Shown: positions 1 through 8,511 of the stretch, piece after piece
How positions within the stretch are numbered: the stretch's first letter is position 1
Layout of the letters: the number at the start of each line of letters is the position of its first letter
NCBI GenBank assembly: GCA_936941155.1
Contig: CAKZJE010000024.1
Span: 1 to 39,291 of the forward strand
Source of the DNA: an uncultured Methylomonas sp.
Lineage (GTDB): Bacteria; Pseudomonadota; Gammaproteobacteria; Methylococcales; Methylomonadaceae
Direction: 5' to 3'
DNA: 39,291 nucleotides
Notes under the pieces: model-generated
What the model was told of the DNA's origin: nothing
The model's input: the letters and a program-made list of their open reading frames with translations, nothing else
Databases searched by the model: none
Made by a program: the position numbers and the translations under genes

Positions 1-28
1 GAGTTCATGTGTGAGTGGTGCTTTCTAC

Positions 29-469
29 TTATGTTGTTATTATAACTTGTTGAAGAAGGATACTTTCACAGTCTCGAATGCGACTGTAGCGATGCGGCTC
101 GGATTGCAGATGAAATAAAGTGGCGGCTTCAAATTGCGGTAACGACGCATTCCAAAAAAAGCTGTAGCCCACCGTCATCACTGCAAACCAGAGAAAACCT
201 GATTTAAAGAAAAATCCGGCAAATAAAAACGTGGTAAAAAAAGCGGCAAAGCGAATGATTTGCAGGCGTTTGCCGGTGCGGTCTGCAATTGCGCCCCAGA
301 CATTCGGTGAAATGACTTTAGTTGCCATCATCAGCGCGGAAAGTTCGCCAATTTGTGCGGCGTTAAAACTTTGCTGTTTCAGAAAGAGATTCCAGTAAGG
401 AAGAAAGCTGCCTAAGGTGGCAAAGTAGAAAAAGTAAAAGTTGGACAGTCGCCAATAAGGGACAGACAT
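29..469 (-). pseudogene. MFS transporter (HcaT/PPP-type), truncated N-terminal part
   Basis: The reading frame encodes 146 residues that look like the first four or so membrane helices of a major facilitator of the phenylpropionate permease type. It opens with a tryptophan/tyrosine-rich first helix, has an AIADRTGKR loop between helices 2 and 3, and reaches the family's conserved RYSRIR turn. Family members are about 390 residues long. After RIR the sequence stops resembling the family and ends at a TAA near the window edge. This is consistent with a frameshift near position 85, either a real lesion or a sequencing error. Only 28 bases remain beyond the stop, so a downstream remainder cannot be seen. 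The gene lies 69 bases downstream of mazG on the same strand, with a hairpin between them. The substrate is unknown. Confidence 0.6.
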
Positions 470-494
470 AGAAGGAAAATTAAGTTAGGGTATT

Positions 495-527
495 ACGACT
501 GCCAGTTTTTTAAGGACTGGTAGTCGT
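495..527. repeat. Hairpin-forming inverted repeat between mazG and the MFS fragment
   Basis: Arms ACGACTGCCAGT (495-506) and ACTGGTAGTCGT (516-527) pair over 12 positions with one G-T wobble. There is no clean T-run on either side, so it is a poor terminator. The GACTGGTAGTCG core resembles the AAGACGACYRGTCGTCTT palindromes elsewhere in the window and may be a diverged relative. Confidence 0.5.
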
Positions 528-538
528 GAAGTTGTGAG

Positions 539-1339
539 TTATTTTTTTAAAACGCGCTTGGCTTCATGCCAAAAATCATCCAATTCTTCCAGTTCACAAT
601 CTCGCATAGAGCGACCAGAAGCTGCTACTTGTTGTTCAATATAATTAAAGCGGCGTGAGAATTTTTTATTACTTTCTTTCAATGCGATTTCAGGATTCAC
701 TTTTAAATGCCGTGCCAAATTGACCGCGACTAATAATAAATCACCGATTTCTTCTTGAATATGCGCTTGATCGCCCGATTGCCATGCTTCTCTGACTTCA
801 TCCAGTTCTTCCATGACTTTATCAAACACAGGCTCGGTTTCTTTCCAATCAAAACCATGACTGGCGGCGCGGTCTTGAATTTTTTCACATTGTACTAACG
901 CCGGTAAATTCACCGCAATCCCTGATAAAATGCTTTCAGGTTCAGCAGCTTTGTTTTTTGCCGCGCGTTCTTGCTCTTTCGCGGATTCCCATGCTTGTTT
1001 GCGTTCTTCATCCGTATTAAAGACTGCGCCATCAAACACATGAGGATGACGCACAATCAGTTTTTCACAAATGCCTGCGGCAACTTCTTCAAAATCAAAG
1101 AGATTTTTTTCTTTTGCCATTTGCGAATAAAACACCACTTGCAACAATAAATCGCCTAGCTCTGCGCGTAAATCATCCATGTCTTCACGTTCAGCTGCAT
1201 CGGCAACTTCATACGCTTCTTCAATCGTGTAAGGGATTAAGCTGATAAAGTCTTGCTTTAAGTCCCACGCGCATCCGTCTTGTGGATGGCGTAGGCGCGT
1301 CATTAAATCCAATAATTTTTGCGTGTTACTGAGGCTCAA
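539..1339 (-). CDS. mazG: Nucleoside triphosphate pyrophosphohydrolase MazG
   Basis: This 266-residue protein hydrolyses nucleoside triphosphates to monophosphates and pyrophosphate, and is a cytosolic housecleaning and stringent-response-related enzyme in other bacteria. It has the typical two tandem MazG domains. The first carries the metal-binding EEAYE and DDLRAELGD helices and the HPHVF segment; the second carries EELDEVREAW and HIQEEIGDLL. The length matches E. coli MazG (about 263). The start is a TTG at 1337-1339 that overlaps the TGA stop of the upstream kinase gene (TTGA). The resulting N-terminus aligns with the family through LMTRLRHPQDGCAWD. It is the fourth gene of the run gcvH-dgkA-kinase-mazG, where close spacing implies cotranscription. 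Confidence 0.93.
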   Translation of the reverse strand: MSLSNTQKLLDLMTRLRHPQDGCAWDLKQDFISLIPYTIEEAYEVADAAEREDMDDLRAELGDLLLQVVFYSQMAKEKNLFDFEEVAAGICEKLIVRHPHVFDGAVFNTDEERKQAWESAKEQERAAKNKAAEPESILSGIAVNLPALVQCEKIQDRAASHGFDWKETEPVFDKVMEELDEVREAWQSGDQAHIQEEIGDLLLVAVNLARHLKVNPEIALKESNKKFSRRFNYIEQQVAASGRSMRDCELEELDDFWHEAKRVLKK

Positions 1340-2268
1340 AATGATGTTCCAAAATTTTCGTAGTAACGAGCTTTAAACTCTTCCATGCTAAAAGTATGAT
1401 TTTGTGTGCCATGATGTTCGATTTTGATTGCGCCCATCAATGATGCAATCCGTCCAGCTTCTTCCCAGCTGTAATCATTCATCAAGCCGTATAACAAACC
1501 AGCACGATAAGCATCGCCGCAGCCGGTTGGGTCTGAAATGCTTTTCGGTTTGGCAGAAGGAATTTGCAAACAGCGTCCGCCGGTGTGAATGTCAGAGCCT
1601 TTATCGCCGCGCGTAATGATTAATGCCTCGACCATTTCTGCAAGTTGCTCCAAAGACAAGCCGGTGTATTTTTGCATCAATTCCGATTCATAATCATTGA
1701 AAATTGCCCATGTTGCCTGTTCCATAAACTTCAGCAATTCTTCGCTGTTAAACATCGGCATTCCTTGACCGGGATCAAAAATAAACGGAATTTTTAATTC
1801 TGCAAATTCTGCCGCATGTTGCATCATGCCTTCTTTGCCATCGGGCGCAACAATGCCAATGCTAATATCTGCATCCACTGGCACAGAATTAAGATGGGAT
1901 GAGTTCATAGCTCCCGGATGAAACGCGGTGATTTGATTGTCGTCTTCATCGGTTGTGATATAGGCTTGTCCGGTGTAACTGTCATCAACCACTTTAATAT
2001 AGTGGCTGGACAATCCTGTTAAGCACAACCATTGTGAGTAGGGTTCAAAATCATGTCCTACCGTTGCCATAATGCTAGGAGATTCACCCAGCAACTTCAT
2101 GTTATAAGCAATATTTCCAGCACAACCGCCGTATTCTCTGCGCATGGCTGGGACTAAAAAACAAACGTTTAGAATGTGGACTTTCTCAGGCAGAATATGA
2201 TTTTTAAATTTATCATGGAACACCATAATAGTGTCATAAGCCATAGAACCACATATTAATGCGCTCAT
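1336..2268 (-). CDS. PfkB-family carbohydrate/adenosine kinase
   Basis: This 310-residue protein belongs to the ribokinase/PfkB superfamily of ATP-dependent sugar or nucleoside kinases. The glycine-rich signature near the N-terminus is GGCAGN (residues 47-52). The C-terminal signature DPTGCGDAYRAG holds the catalytic base Asp252 and the anion hole. Many proteobacterial members of this subgroup are labelled adenosine kinase, but the substrate cannot be assigned from sequence alone. The start is an ATG preceded by an AGAGGA ribosome binding site that lies over the end of dgkA. The gap to dgkA is 10 bases, and the stop overlaps the mazG start by four bases, so the two are probably translationally coupled. 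Confidence 0.85.
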   Translation of the reverse strand: MSALICGSMAYDTIMVFHDKFKNHILPEKVHILNVCFLVPAMRREYGGCAGNIAYNMKLLGESPSIMATVGHDFEPYSQWLCLTGLSSHYIKVVDDSYTGQAYITTDEDDNQITAFHPGAMNSSHLNSVPVDADISIGIVAPDGKEGMMQHAAEFAELKIPFIFDPGQGMPMFNSEELLKFMEQATWAIFNDYESELMQKYTGLSLEQLAEMVEALIITRGDKGSDIHTGGRCLQIPSAKPKSISDPTGCGDAYRAGLLYGLMNDYSWEEAGRIASLMGAIKIEHHGTQNHTFSMEEFKARYYENFGTSF

Positions 2269-2278
2269 TGTATTCCTC

Positions 2279-2638
2279 TTATAGTAATAATGAGACCCAG
2301 ACGACTGCCGCCCAAGCCAATGATAACGAAACTGCTGCCGAGCCTATATCTTTGGCGCGACCTGATAATTCGTGATGTTCAAAGCCGACTCTATCAACAA
2401 CCGCTTCAACTGCACTGTTGAGCAATTCAACCAGCATCACTAAAACGACGCTGCCGATTAATAAGAGTTTGTCTGATGTAGTGTGCCCCAGCCATAAAGC
2501 GATGGGGGTGGTGATAATAAATAATACAACTTCTTGTCTGAAGGCTTCCTCATGTTGCCAAACTGCTTTGAATCCAGCAATGGAAAAAAAGCACGCATTA
2601 ATAATACGTTTTAATCCTTTTTCGTTTTGCCCTGCCAT
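2279..2638 (-). CDS. dgkA: Diacylglycerol kinase
   Basis: The product is a small inner-membrane enzyme of 119 residues that phosphorylates diacylglycerol to phosphatidic acid, recycling lipid by-products of periplasmic glycan synthesis. It has the family pattern: a cationic amphipathic N-terminus (KGLKRIINA), a conserved EEAFRQE, three hydrophobic helices, and the active-site stretch ELLNSAVEAVVDR followed by AKDIGSAAV. Length is close to E. coli DgkA (122). It sits 12 bases after gcvH and 10 before the PfkB-family kinase. Confidence 0.95.
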   Translation of the reverse strand: MAGQNEKGLKRIINACFFSIAGFKAVWQHEEAFRQEVVLFIITTPIALWLGHTTSDKLLLIGSVVLVMLVELLNSAVEAVVDRVGFEHHELSGRAKDIGSAAVSLSLAWAAVVWVSLLL

Positions 2639-2650
2639 GTTTGATTTCCT

Positions 2651-3034
2651 TTAGTTATGAATCATTTGCTGGTAAGCACTTGCTGACATTAAATTTTCCA
2701 GTTCTTTCACATTATCTGCTTTGATGCAAAACAACCAGTTTTCGTAAGGGGCATCATTGACCAATTCTGGCTCGTCACAGACTTTGTCATTGATTTCAAC
2801 AATAACTCCTGCAACGGGCGCAAATAAATCTGAAGCTGTTTTAACCGATTCTACTACCACACATTGTTCGCCTACGGTGAGTTTTCGGCCGACTTCAGGT
2901 AATTCAATAAAAACCAAGTCGCCTAACTCCGCTTGCGCAAAATCAGTAATTCCTATGCGGACGTGCTGATTGTCTTCTAGTGTTGCCCATTCATGCGTTT
3001 GTGCATAGTATAAATTTTCGGGAAAATCACTCAT
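2651..3034 (-). CDS. gcvH: Glycine cleavage system H protein
   Basis: This 127-residue lipoyl carrier protein shuttles the aminomethyl group between the P and T proteins of the glycine cleavage system. The lipoylation site lies in ESVKTASDLFAPVAG, with Lys65 as the expected lipoyl lysine. The N-terminal HEWA and the GITDFAQAELGD strand are typical of the family. It is the first gene of the run gcvH-dgkA-kinase-mazG. No gcvT or gcvP lies nearby, so the partners must be elsewhere. No glycine riboswitch was recognised in the upstream gap. Confidence 0.95.
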   Translation of the reverse strand: MSDFPENLYYAQTHEWATLEDNQHVRIGITDFAQAELGDLVFIELPEVGRKLTVGEQCVVVESVKTASDLFAPVAGVIVEINDKVCDEPELVNDAPYENWLFCIKADNVKELENLMSASAYQQMIHN

Positions 3035-3331
3035 GTTTCATTCTCACATTCTAATCATTAACGATAATGGCTATGAATAACGCGCTATTTTAGCAACACA
3101 AAATGCAAGTCTTTTGCTTTCTGTCAGCTCTCAAAATAGAACGCCTATTTTACGTTAATTTATAACTTATGAGGAAATTGATTACGCGCTCTCGTTCTAT
3201 TTTGATAGGAATTGCGGGCATTTTGAGTATCGCAAGATGTTTAAATATCAATAAAACAAGAATGCGTTGAATAGTTAATAAATCGTAAGATAGCTTTGTT
3301 CTGTTATGTGTTTTAATGCCGTGAAATTTTC

Positions 3332-3349
3332 AAGACGACTAGTCGTCTT
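3332..3349. repeat. Perfect 18-bp palindrome, AAGACGAC family, copy 1
   Basis: AAGACGACTAGTCGTCTT is its own reverse complement. It is flanked by AAATTTTC on the left and AGCAATTT on the right, so symmetry extends imperfectly to about 34 bases. Related copies lie at 3764, 12116 and 31882. Confidence 0.85.
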
Positions 3350-3427
3350 AGCAATTTTTGCTGTAAATTATTTCAAGTAGTTTTTGTAAATACGATTAAA
3401 TGATTGCAAAAAATGTATTCGCTACTT

Positions 3428-3453
3428 GTAAGGGCGAATTGATTCGCCCTTAC
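3428..3453. repeat. Palindromic repeat with GGGCGAAT arms
   Basis: Two perfect 12-base arms (GTAAGGGCGAAT and its complement) flank a TG centre. A shorter relative occurs at 39170-39191 and a degraded one near 31811. This resembles dispersed repeats that are common in repeat-rich bacterial genomes. Confidence 0.8.
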
Positions 3454-3578
3454 GGTATTTTAAAATTGGAAAACTTATGTTTAAGCATTTAGCAATGGTG
3501 TAAACCATAAATGTCATAGTTAGGTATAGATTGGGAAGTCTTATCTGATAACGGATGTTAGGCATAAGACTCATTTTT

Positions 3579-3675
3579 TCCACGAAAAACACAAAAAGCA
3601 CGAACAAATTGCCTTGTAGAGAATCCCTCCAGATTTTAACAGCCTGATTTTCGTGTTTTTCGTGCTTTTTGTGGA
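3579..3675. repeat. Inverted repeat of CACGAAAAACAC type
   Basis: Arms of 26 bases (3579-3604 and 3650-3675) built from CACGAAAAACAC and AAAAGCACGAA units face each other across a 45-base centre with four mismatches. Translated, the arms give the spurious HKKHEKHE and FVLFVFFV strings. Confidence 0.75.
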
Positions 3676-3763
3676 CAATTAAATGTCTGCATAACATTTT
3701 TATACAGAAAACGCTAATCATAACGACTAAAGCGATTTAGCGGTAAGTTAGGCAAAATTTTTA

Positions 3764-3781
3764 AAGACGACCGGTCGTTTT
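3764..3781. repeat. AAGACGAC palindrome family, copy 2
   Basis: AAGACGACCGGTCGTTTT is an 18-base palindrome with one mismatch, flanked by AAATTTTT-like and TGTAAATTTT sequence. It lies 432 bases from copy 1 in the same gap. Confidence 0.8.
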
Positions 3782-4092
3782 GTAAATTTTAGAAGATGGT
3801 GTCGACAACACTGACTTGTTTTTGCGCCACATCAGCCGAGAAGTGAATGCTCCATCCTATAACGTGAATTCAAAGGAGATTTTTTTTGCAATAGATACCA
3901 CATTATTTGCATTCAAAATATCCTAACGTTTTTGCGATTTGCTTGGGACATGAGGCAAAACAAGGCTTTATCATTGTATTAAAAAACCTAATGTAATGAG
4001 TGGGGGTGTTTTTTAAGATAACATCTGTTAAGTTAGCAGCAACCGTTATATTTCATAACTTTAAATAGTGTTTTACGTTAAGAGAAAAAATT

Positions 4093-6999
4093 ATGACTAT
4101 CTATAAATTTAGTACCTCCACAACCATTACTACTTTTAACGCTTCAAGCGATGTTCTTAACTTTGATGATGTTTCCATTGATGCACTATTGCTTGCGATT
4201 GCTGAAAGTGGTGTCAATCTTAGTGTAACTGTTCCTGTAAACAGCGTAAATAAAACCATTATTTTGCCGAATATGTCGCTTAAGCAGCTTACGGCGACTA
4301 ATTTAACGTTTGCAAGTGGTAGCAAATATTTAGTGGGAGACACACAGGCAACTACTCTCAACGATAATAGTGCAAATCTACTCACAGGCGGTGGAGTTCG
4401 TGATTTTTTAGATGGATTAGGTGGCAATGACACACTTGATGGCGGCATAGGTAAAGATTATTTAAGAGGTGGGGCGGGTAATGATCAATATATTGTCGAT
4501 AATACAGGCGATCAAGTAGTTGAAAACAATGCTCTCGATGGCGTTGACACAGTGATTGCATCGGCAAGTTTTACCTTAGGCGCGAATGTTGAAAACCTAG
4601 AGTTGCAAGGAACTGCAACTCTGAATGGCACAGGCAATACGCTGAATAATATTTTAAAAGGCAATGCAGGTAGCAATAGTTTAGACGGCAGCGCGGGCAA
4701 CGATACGATCACAGCGGGAGACGGAGCTGATACTTTAAACGGCGGTTCGGGCAATGATTTTCTTGATGGAGGCAAAGGCAATGATCTTTACATCGTTGAT
4801 TCTGCCTCGGATATAACATACGAAGGTTTAACTGGAGATGGTATAGACACCGTTCAATCCAGTGTCACTTGGAGCTTAGAAGGTTTTTTTGAAAACTTAA
4901 CCTTAACAGGCACGGCAGCGATTAATGGCACGGGTAACGATGACGATAATATTATCATAGGAAATGCCGCCACTAATATTTTGGACGGCGTGTACGGAGC
5001 AGATACTCTAAAAGGTGGTGACGGAAATGATATTTATTATATTAACTCCGCAGATGATGTTGTGATAGAAAGCACCATCGTGCCTACAACACTAGCTCCA
5101 CAAATTGATTTGGTAAAATCATGGCTTAGTTACACTTTGCCCACAAATGTTGAACAAATACAGTTATTAGGGGCAAATAACTTAAATGCTACTGGCAATG
5201 GCATGGACAATTTGTTTTATTTAAACCCCGGCAACAATATTATCAGTGGTTTGACTGGCATAGACACTGTTTCTTATGAGCTGTTAACAGATTTTCCAAC
5301 AGCGTTAATTGGTGTGCAAGTTTCATTAGCCATCACAACAGCGCAAAATACAGGGGGCAGCGGCACAGATACCTTAAGTGGTATCGAAAACCTAACAGGC
5401 AGCAAATATAACGATAAGCTTTACGGTAACACTGGCGATAACAAACTTGACGGAAAACAAGGATCTGACTACTTATTCGGTGGCGATGGTAACGATACTT
5501 ATGTTGTCGATGGCGGCGATATTGTTGAAGAAACAAATTCTGCCTTGAGTGGAAATGACACGGTTTTATCTAGTGTGGATTATCGGCTTCCTTTGAACGT
5601 TGAAAATCTAACCTTGACAGGCACTGCTGCAATCAATGCAACAGGCAATGATTTACCGAATACTTTAACGGGCAATGATTTAGCCAATGTGCTCGATGGC
5701 GGTGCTGGTGCAGATGATTTGTTAGGCGGAAAAGGCGATGACATTTATATTGTTGCAGCCGATAACGACACTATTTTTGAAAAACCAAATGAAGGCACTG
5801 ATTCTGTTTATGCAGAAGGCATTAGTTATTCACTGGCTAATCTAAACGATGTGGAAAAGTTATATTTATTAGGCTCAAACGACATCAATGGCATGGGTAA
5901 TGCTCTTGGAAACATTATTTATGCTAATCCGGGCAATAATATTTTGAATGGTGGGGTTAATTCATCAGCTACAAGCTCTGATACGGTTTCTTATGAATTT
6001 GGCACGATCAATCAAGGTGTCACAATTGATTTGAATATTACCACTCCACAGCTTTTAAGAGGTTCTGGTTCAGATACATTGATTGGATTTGATAATGTGA
6101 TCGGCAGTTCTTACAACGATATTTTTACTGCCAGTCCAAAAAGCAATATTATCAACGGGCTATCTGGCATTGATCGAGTTTCATACGCTAACGCTACAGG
6201 AGGTATTAAAGCGGTACTTGCAGCAACCACCACAGCAACTGATAACGGCACAATTTCTGGCAAAGACTTGTTATTAAATATTGAAATTTTTGCAGGTAGC
6301 AATTTTGATGACACTGTTGTGTTGAGCACAGCGAGCAATTCTGTCTACGGTGGTTCAGGCTCTGACACTGTTTCGTATGAAACACACTTACGCGGTGTCA
6401 ATATTGATTTAGGCATTACCACAAAACAAGCTCCGAATGGCTCAGGGTATGACACGCTAGTTAATGTTGAAAATGTTATAGGCACAAAGTTTAATGACAA
6501 ACTGATTGGCAATGCAGATGCAAATGTTCTTACAGGCAGTGATGGAAATGATGAGTTGATTGGTTTAGCTGGAGCTGATGTTTTGAATGGCGGAAGCGGC
6601 TTAGATACTTTAAAAGGAGGCTTAGATGCCGATATATTTATGTTTACTGCGATTACAGATAGCAGTGATGTAGGCACATCTGCTAAAGGCGTTGATGTGA
6701 TTACAGATTTTCAACGCGCTGAAGGTGATCGCATTAATTTAAGAGCCTTGCTTGCAGATACTATAACCTTGGAAAAAACTTTCTCCTTTCTTGGAAATGA
6801 TCCATTGAAGCCTTTAACAGGTGGAGCAGCAGGTGTTGGGCAACTGCGCTATGATGTTGTGGATGGCAATGCCGTGATTATTGGTGACACCAGCAGCACC
6901 ACTGGAGCAGTAAGCTCAACTAACGTTGCGTTATATTATGATTTTAAAATCATTGTTCAAGGCGTAACCACATTAGATGCCAGTGATTTTTTTCTGTAA
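4093..6999 (+). CDS. RTX repeat calcium-binding protein, probably type I secreted
   Basis: This 968-residue protein is made almost entirely of RTX-type material. The N-terminal 90 residues match the FNASSDVLNFDD...LTATNLTFASGS leader module seen in many RTX proteins. Nonapeptide runs of GGxGxD type occur near residues 98-132, 190-232, 300-315, 440-465, 535-550 and 800-852. About five copies of a longer unit begin at NDxYIVD (near 130, 230, 312, 467, 550) and continue through NVExLxLTGTAxINGTGN. Four copies of a second unit begin at DTVSYE or DRVSYA (near 391, 630, 694, 759). The last 115 residues (DADIFMF...DVITDF...) look like the serralysin-type C-terminal domain carrying the type I export signal. 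No protease, lipase or haemolysin domain is present. A structural, surface or adhesin role is inferred. No TolC/HlyB/HlyD genes lie nearby. Confidence 0.88.
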   Translation: MTIYKFSTSTTITTFNASSDVLNFDDVSIDALLLAIAESGVNLSVTVPVNSVNKTIILPNMSLKQLTATNLTFASGSKYLVGDTQATTLNDNSANLLTGGGVRDFLDGLGGNDTLDGGIGKDYLRGGAGNDQYIVDNTGDQVVENNALDGVDTVIASASFTLGANVENLELQGTATLNGTGNTLNNILKGNAGSNSLDGSAGNDTITAGDGADTLNGGSGNDFLDGGKGNDLYIVDSASDITYEGLTGDGIDTVQSSVTWSLEGFFENLTLTGTAAINGTGNDDDNIIIGNAATNILDGVYGADTLKGGDGNDIYYINSADDVVIESTIVPTTLAPQIDLVKSWLSYTLPTNVEQIQLLGANNLNATGNGMDNLFYLNPGNNIISGLTGIDTVSYELLTDFPTALIGVQVSLAITTAQNTGGSGTDTLSGIENLTGSKYNDKLYGNTGDNKLDGKQGSDYLFGGDGNDTYVVDGGDIVEETNSALSGNDTVLSSVDYRLPLNVENLTLTGTAAINATGNDLPNTLTGNDLANVLDGGAGADDLLGGKGDDIYIVAADNDTIFEKPNEGTDSVYAEGISYSLANLNDVEKLYLLGSNDINGMGNALGNIIYANPGNNILNGGVNSSATSSDTVSYEFGTINQGVTIDLNITTPQLLRGSGSDTLIGFDNVIGSSYNDIFTASPKSNIINGLSGIDRVSYANATGGIKAVLAATTTATDNGTISGKDLLLNIEIFAGSNFDDTVVLSTASNSVYGGSGSDTVSYETHLRGVNIDLGITTKQAPNGSGYDTLVNVENVIGTKFNDKLIGNADANVLTGSDGNDELIGLAGADVLNGGSGLDTLKGGLDADIFMFTAITDSSDVGTSAKGVDVITDFQRAEGDRINLRALLADTITLEKTFSFLGNDPLKPLTGGAAGVGQLRYDVVDGNAVIIGDTSSTTGAVSSTNVALYYDFKIIVQGVTTLDASDFFL

Positions 7000-7043
7000 T
7001 TTGATCTCTTCATAAAAAAAATAATTTTCTTTATGCCCTCACG

Positions 7044-7079
7044 CAATAGCCTGCGTTGCAACTTGCAGGTAGGCTATTG
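7044..7079. repeat. Hairpin downstream of the RTX gene
   Basis: CAATAGCCT (7044-7052) pairs perfectly with AGGCTATTG (7071-7079); an inner CCTGC/GCAGG offers an alternative pairing. It follows the RTX stop by 45 bases but lacks a T-run, so its role as terminator is uncertain. Confidence 0.5.
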
Positions 7080-7161
7080 TACATAAGCCAATTAGCGCGG
7101 TACTTTGCAACTTTTTAAATTGCAAAACAAGCATGACAAAAACACATATAAAACCGTAATC

Positions 7162-7170
7162 TGCTATGAT
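7162..7170 (+). promoter_or_regulatory. Possible extended -10 promoter for ppnP
   Basis: TGCTATGAT fits an extended -10 (TGnTATnAT) 35 bases before the ppnP ATG. No good -35 hexamer is seen. An AGGA at 7196-7199 is the likely ribosome binding site. Confidence 0.35.
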
Positions 7171-7205
7171 TGCGCCTTTTTTTACGTTTAGAAATAGGAT
7201 AGGAA

Positions 7206-7520
7206 ATGTCAACATTTGAGAATGTTTCAATAGTCAAAAAAGCAAACGTTTATTTTGATGGCAATGTGAGCAGCCGTAGCATTGTGTTTGCGGATGGCAG
7301 CAAAAAAACCTTAGGCTTTATGTTACCCGGTGAATATACATTTAATACCGGTGATGCTGAGATTATGGAAATTATGGCAGGTGAGTTAGAACTATTATTG
7401 CCAAATACCGATGCGTGGCAAACTATAAAAGGTGGCGAATCATTTGATGTCCCAGCTAATTCAGCATTCACTATGAAAGTGAAAACAGCGTCTGACTATT
7501 GTTGTTCATTTATAAAATAA
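7206..7520 (+). CDS. ppnP: Pyrimidine/purine nucleoside phosphorylase
   Basis: This 104-residue cupin-fold protein of the PpnP (YaiE, DUF1255) family carries out phosphorolysis of diverse nucleosides to free base and ribose-1-phosphate. Conserved family stretches are visible: [39 protein letters not shown], and the barrel-closing FDVPANSAF. The length is normal (E. coli 94). The NYN-domain gene follows after only three bases, so the pair is probably one transcript. Confidence 0.93.
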   Translation: MSTFENVSIVKKANVYFDGNVSSRSIVFADGSKKTLGFMLPGEYTFNTGDAEIMEIMAGELELLLPNTDAWQTIKGGESFDVPANSAFTMKVKTASDYCCSFIK

Positions 7521-7523
7521 CGG

Positions 7524-7997
7524 ATGAAAAAAGTCGCTATTTTTGTAGATGTACAAAACATTTATTACACTACACGCCAAAGCTATCACAGGCATTTTAA
7601 TTATCATGCGTTTTGGACAAAAGTTACTGCAAACAGAACTGTCGTTGCTGCGTTTGCTTACGCTATTGGCAAAGGCGATTTAAAACAAGAGAGTTTTCAG
7701 CAGATTTTGCGTGACATCGGTTTTACCGTAAAACTAAAACCATATATTCAACGCAGCGATGGCACGGCAAAAGGTGATTGGGATGTTGGAATTACTTTAG
7801 ATGCTATTGAATACGCTCAACAAGCCGATATTATTGTGCTAGTGTCAGGTGATGGCGATTTTGACTTGCTATTGCAAAAAGCGAAAACGCAGTACGGCGC
7901 GGAAGCAGAAGTGTATGGAGTGCCTAATTTAACGGCGGTGGCTTTAATCAATGCTGCCGATCGTTTTATTCCGATTGGCGAAGAATTGTTGTTGTAG
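7524..7997 (+). CDS. NYN domain (LabA/DUF88 family) predicted ribonuclease
   Basis: This 157-residue single-domain protein has a PIN-like NYN fold. Expected metal-binding acidic residues are visible: the N-terminal IFVDVQNIYY (Asp9, with Asn12), the central KGDWDVGIT, and SGDGDFDLL. Families with this fold include RNases acting on RNA 5' ends or structured RNA, but the substrate here is unknown. The start ATG lies three bases after the ppnP stop. Pairing of a predicted nuclease with a broad nucleoside phosphorylase suggests RNA breakdown and base salvage; this is inference. A palindromic repeat 18 bases after the stop may end the transcript. Confidence 0.88.
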   Translation: MKKVAIFVDVQNIYYTTRQSYHRHFNYHAFWTKVTANRTVVAAFAYAIGKGDLKQESFQQILRDIGFTVKLKPYIQRSDGTAKGDWDVGITLDAIEYAQQADIIVLVSGDGDFDLLLQKAKTQYGAEAEVYGVPNLTAVALINAADRFIPIGEELLL

Positions 7998-8015
7998 CGG
8001 GATAATATTTTTGCT

Positions 8016-8043
8016 GTAGAGACGCAAAACCTTGCGTCTCTAC
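8016..8043. repeat. 28-bp palindromic repeat, GTAGAGACGC arms
   Basis: GTAGAGACGCAA and TTGCGTCTCTAC arms flank an AACC centre. A second copy of the same 28-base layout occurs at 30210-30237. It lies between convergent genes and could form a terminator-like hairpin, though T-runs are lacking. Confidence 0.85.
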
Positions 8044-8091
8044 ACCTATAAAAAGCTTAATGATTTTTTAGTCTCACGCAGAGAAAATATC

Positions 8092-8511
8092 TTACAGTTT
8101 ATACATAACATTGTTTGCTTTATCTCTAGGATCTGGTTTTTTATGACGAGTTTGGTCAATGCGCTCTTGCTCAAACTTAGCAATCATTTGATCCCAATTT
8201 GTATATTGCTGATATTCTTTGATACCTGCATTTTTACGCTGTTGGAAAATTTCTTTTGCCATCGCGATAACATCCTCAGGTTTTTTACCATCCACTTTTT
8301 TAAGAAATTCTTTATCATCTTTAATAGTAGAGTGGACAGTGCCATAAGCCACTTCAAATTCAACTTGTTGTTCAACAGGTAAATGCCTTTTGATATAAAT
8401 AGCCGATTTATTCGCAGAGCGAACCGTGCGACCGTTTACCTCTTCACTATTGTTACAACCGAGTAAGCTAGTACCAATGATTAACGCGCTTATAATATAA
8501 ATTTTTTTCAT
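8092..8511 (-). CDS. Small lipoprotein of DUF6694 type
   Basis: This 139-residue exported protein has a signal peptide ending in a lipobox (SLLGC, Cys19), predicting lipid attachment. The mature part is charged and helical. A segment running from RSANKSAIYIKRHLPVEQQVEF to VDGKKPEDVIAMAKE resembles the DUF6694 lipoprotein family, though I judged this by eye. The function is unknown. It stands alone on the minus strand, convergent with the NYN gene and divergent from the GTPase pair. Confidence 0.7.
   Translation of the reverse strand: MKKIYIISALIIGTSLLGCNNSEEVNGRTVRSANKSAIYIKRHLPVEQQVEFEVAYGTVHSTIKDDKEFLKKVDGKKPEDVIAMAKEIFQQRKNAGIKEYQQYTNWDQMIAKFEQERIDQTRHKKPDPRDKANNVMYKL

Larger units (their letters stand above)
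3035..4092. other. 1.06-kb intergenic region filled with inverted repeats
   Basis: The gap lies between the divergent gcvH and the RTX gene, and I find no convincing gene in it. It holds four inverted repeats (3332-3349, 3428-3453, 3579-3675, 3764-3781). A 99-codon open frame at 3422-3721 is made mainly of translated repeat sequence and has no recognisable family. The 300 bases before the RTX start are AT-rich and probably contain its promoter, but no clear -35/-10 pair stands out. Only a weak AAGAGA ribosome binding site precedes the RTX ATG. Confidence 0.7.

Noticed and set aside
3422-3721. A 99-codon open frame on the minus strand in the long gap
   Set aside because: Most of it translates the CACGAAAAACAC inverted repeat and a palindrome; it has no ribosome binding site and no family resemblance.
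3332-3781. The two AAGACGAC palindromes as TetR-type operators of the RTX gene
   Set aside because: The same element also lies between convergent genes at 12116 and 31882, where no promoter is expected.
8032-8382. A plus-strand frame overlapping the DUF6694-like gene
   Set aside because: The minus-strand frame has a clear signal peptide and lipobox; the plus-strand frame starts in a repeat and has no recognisable features.
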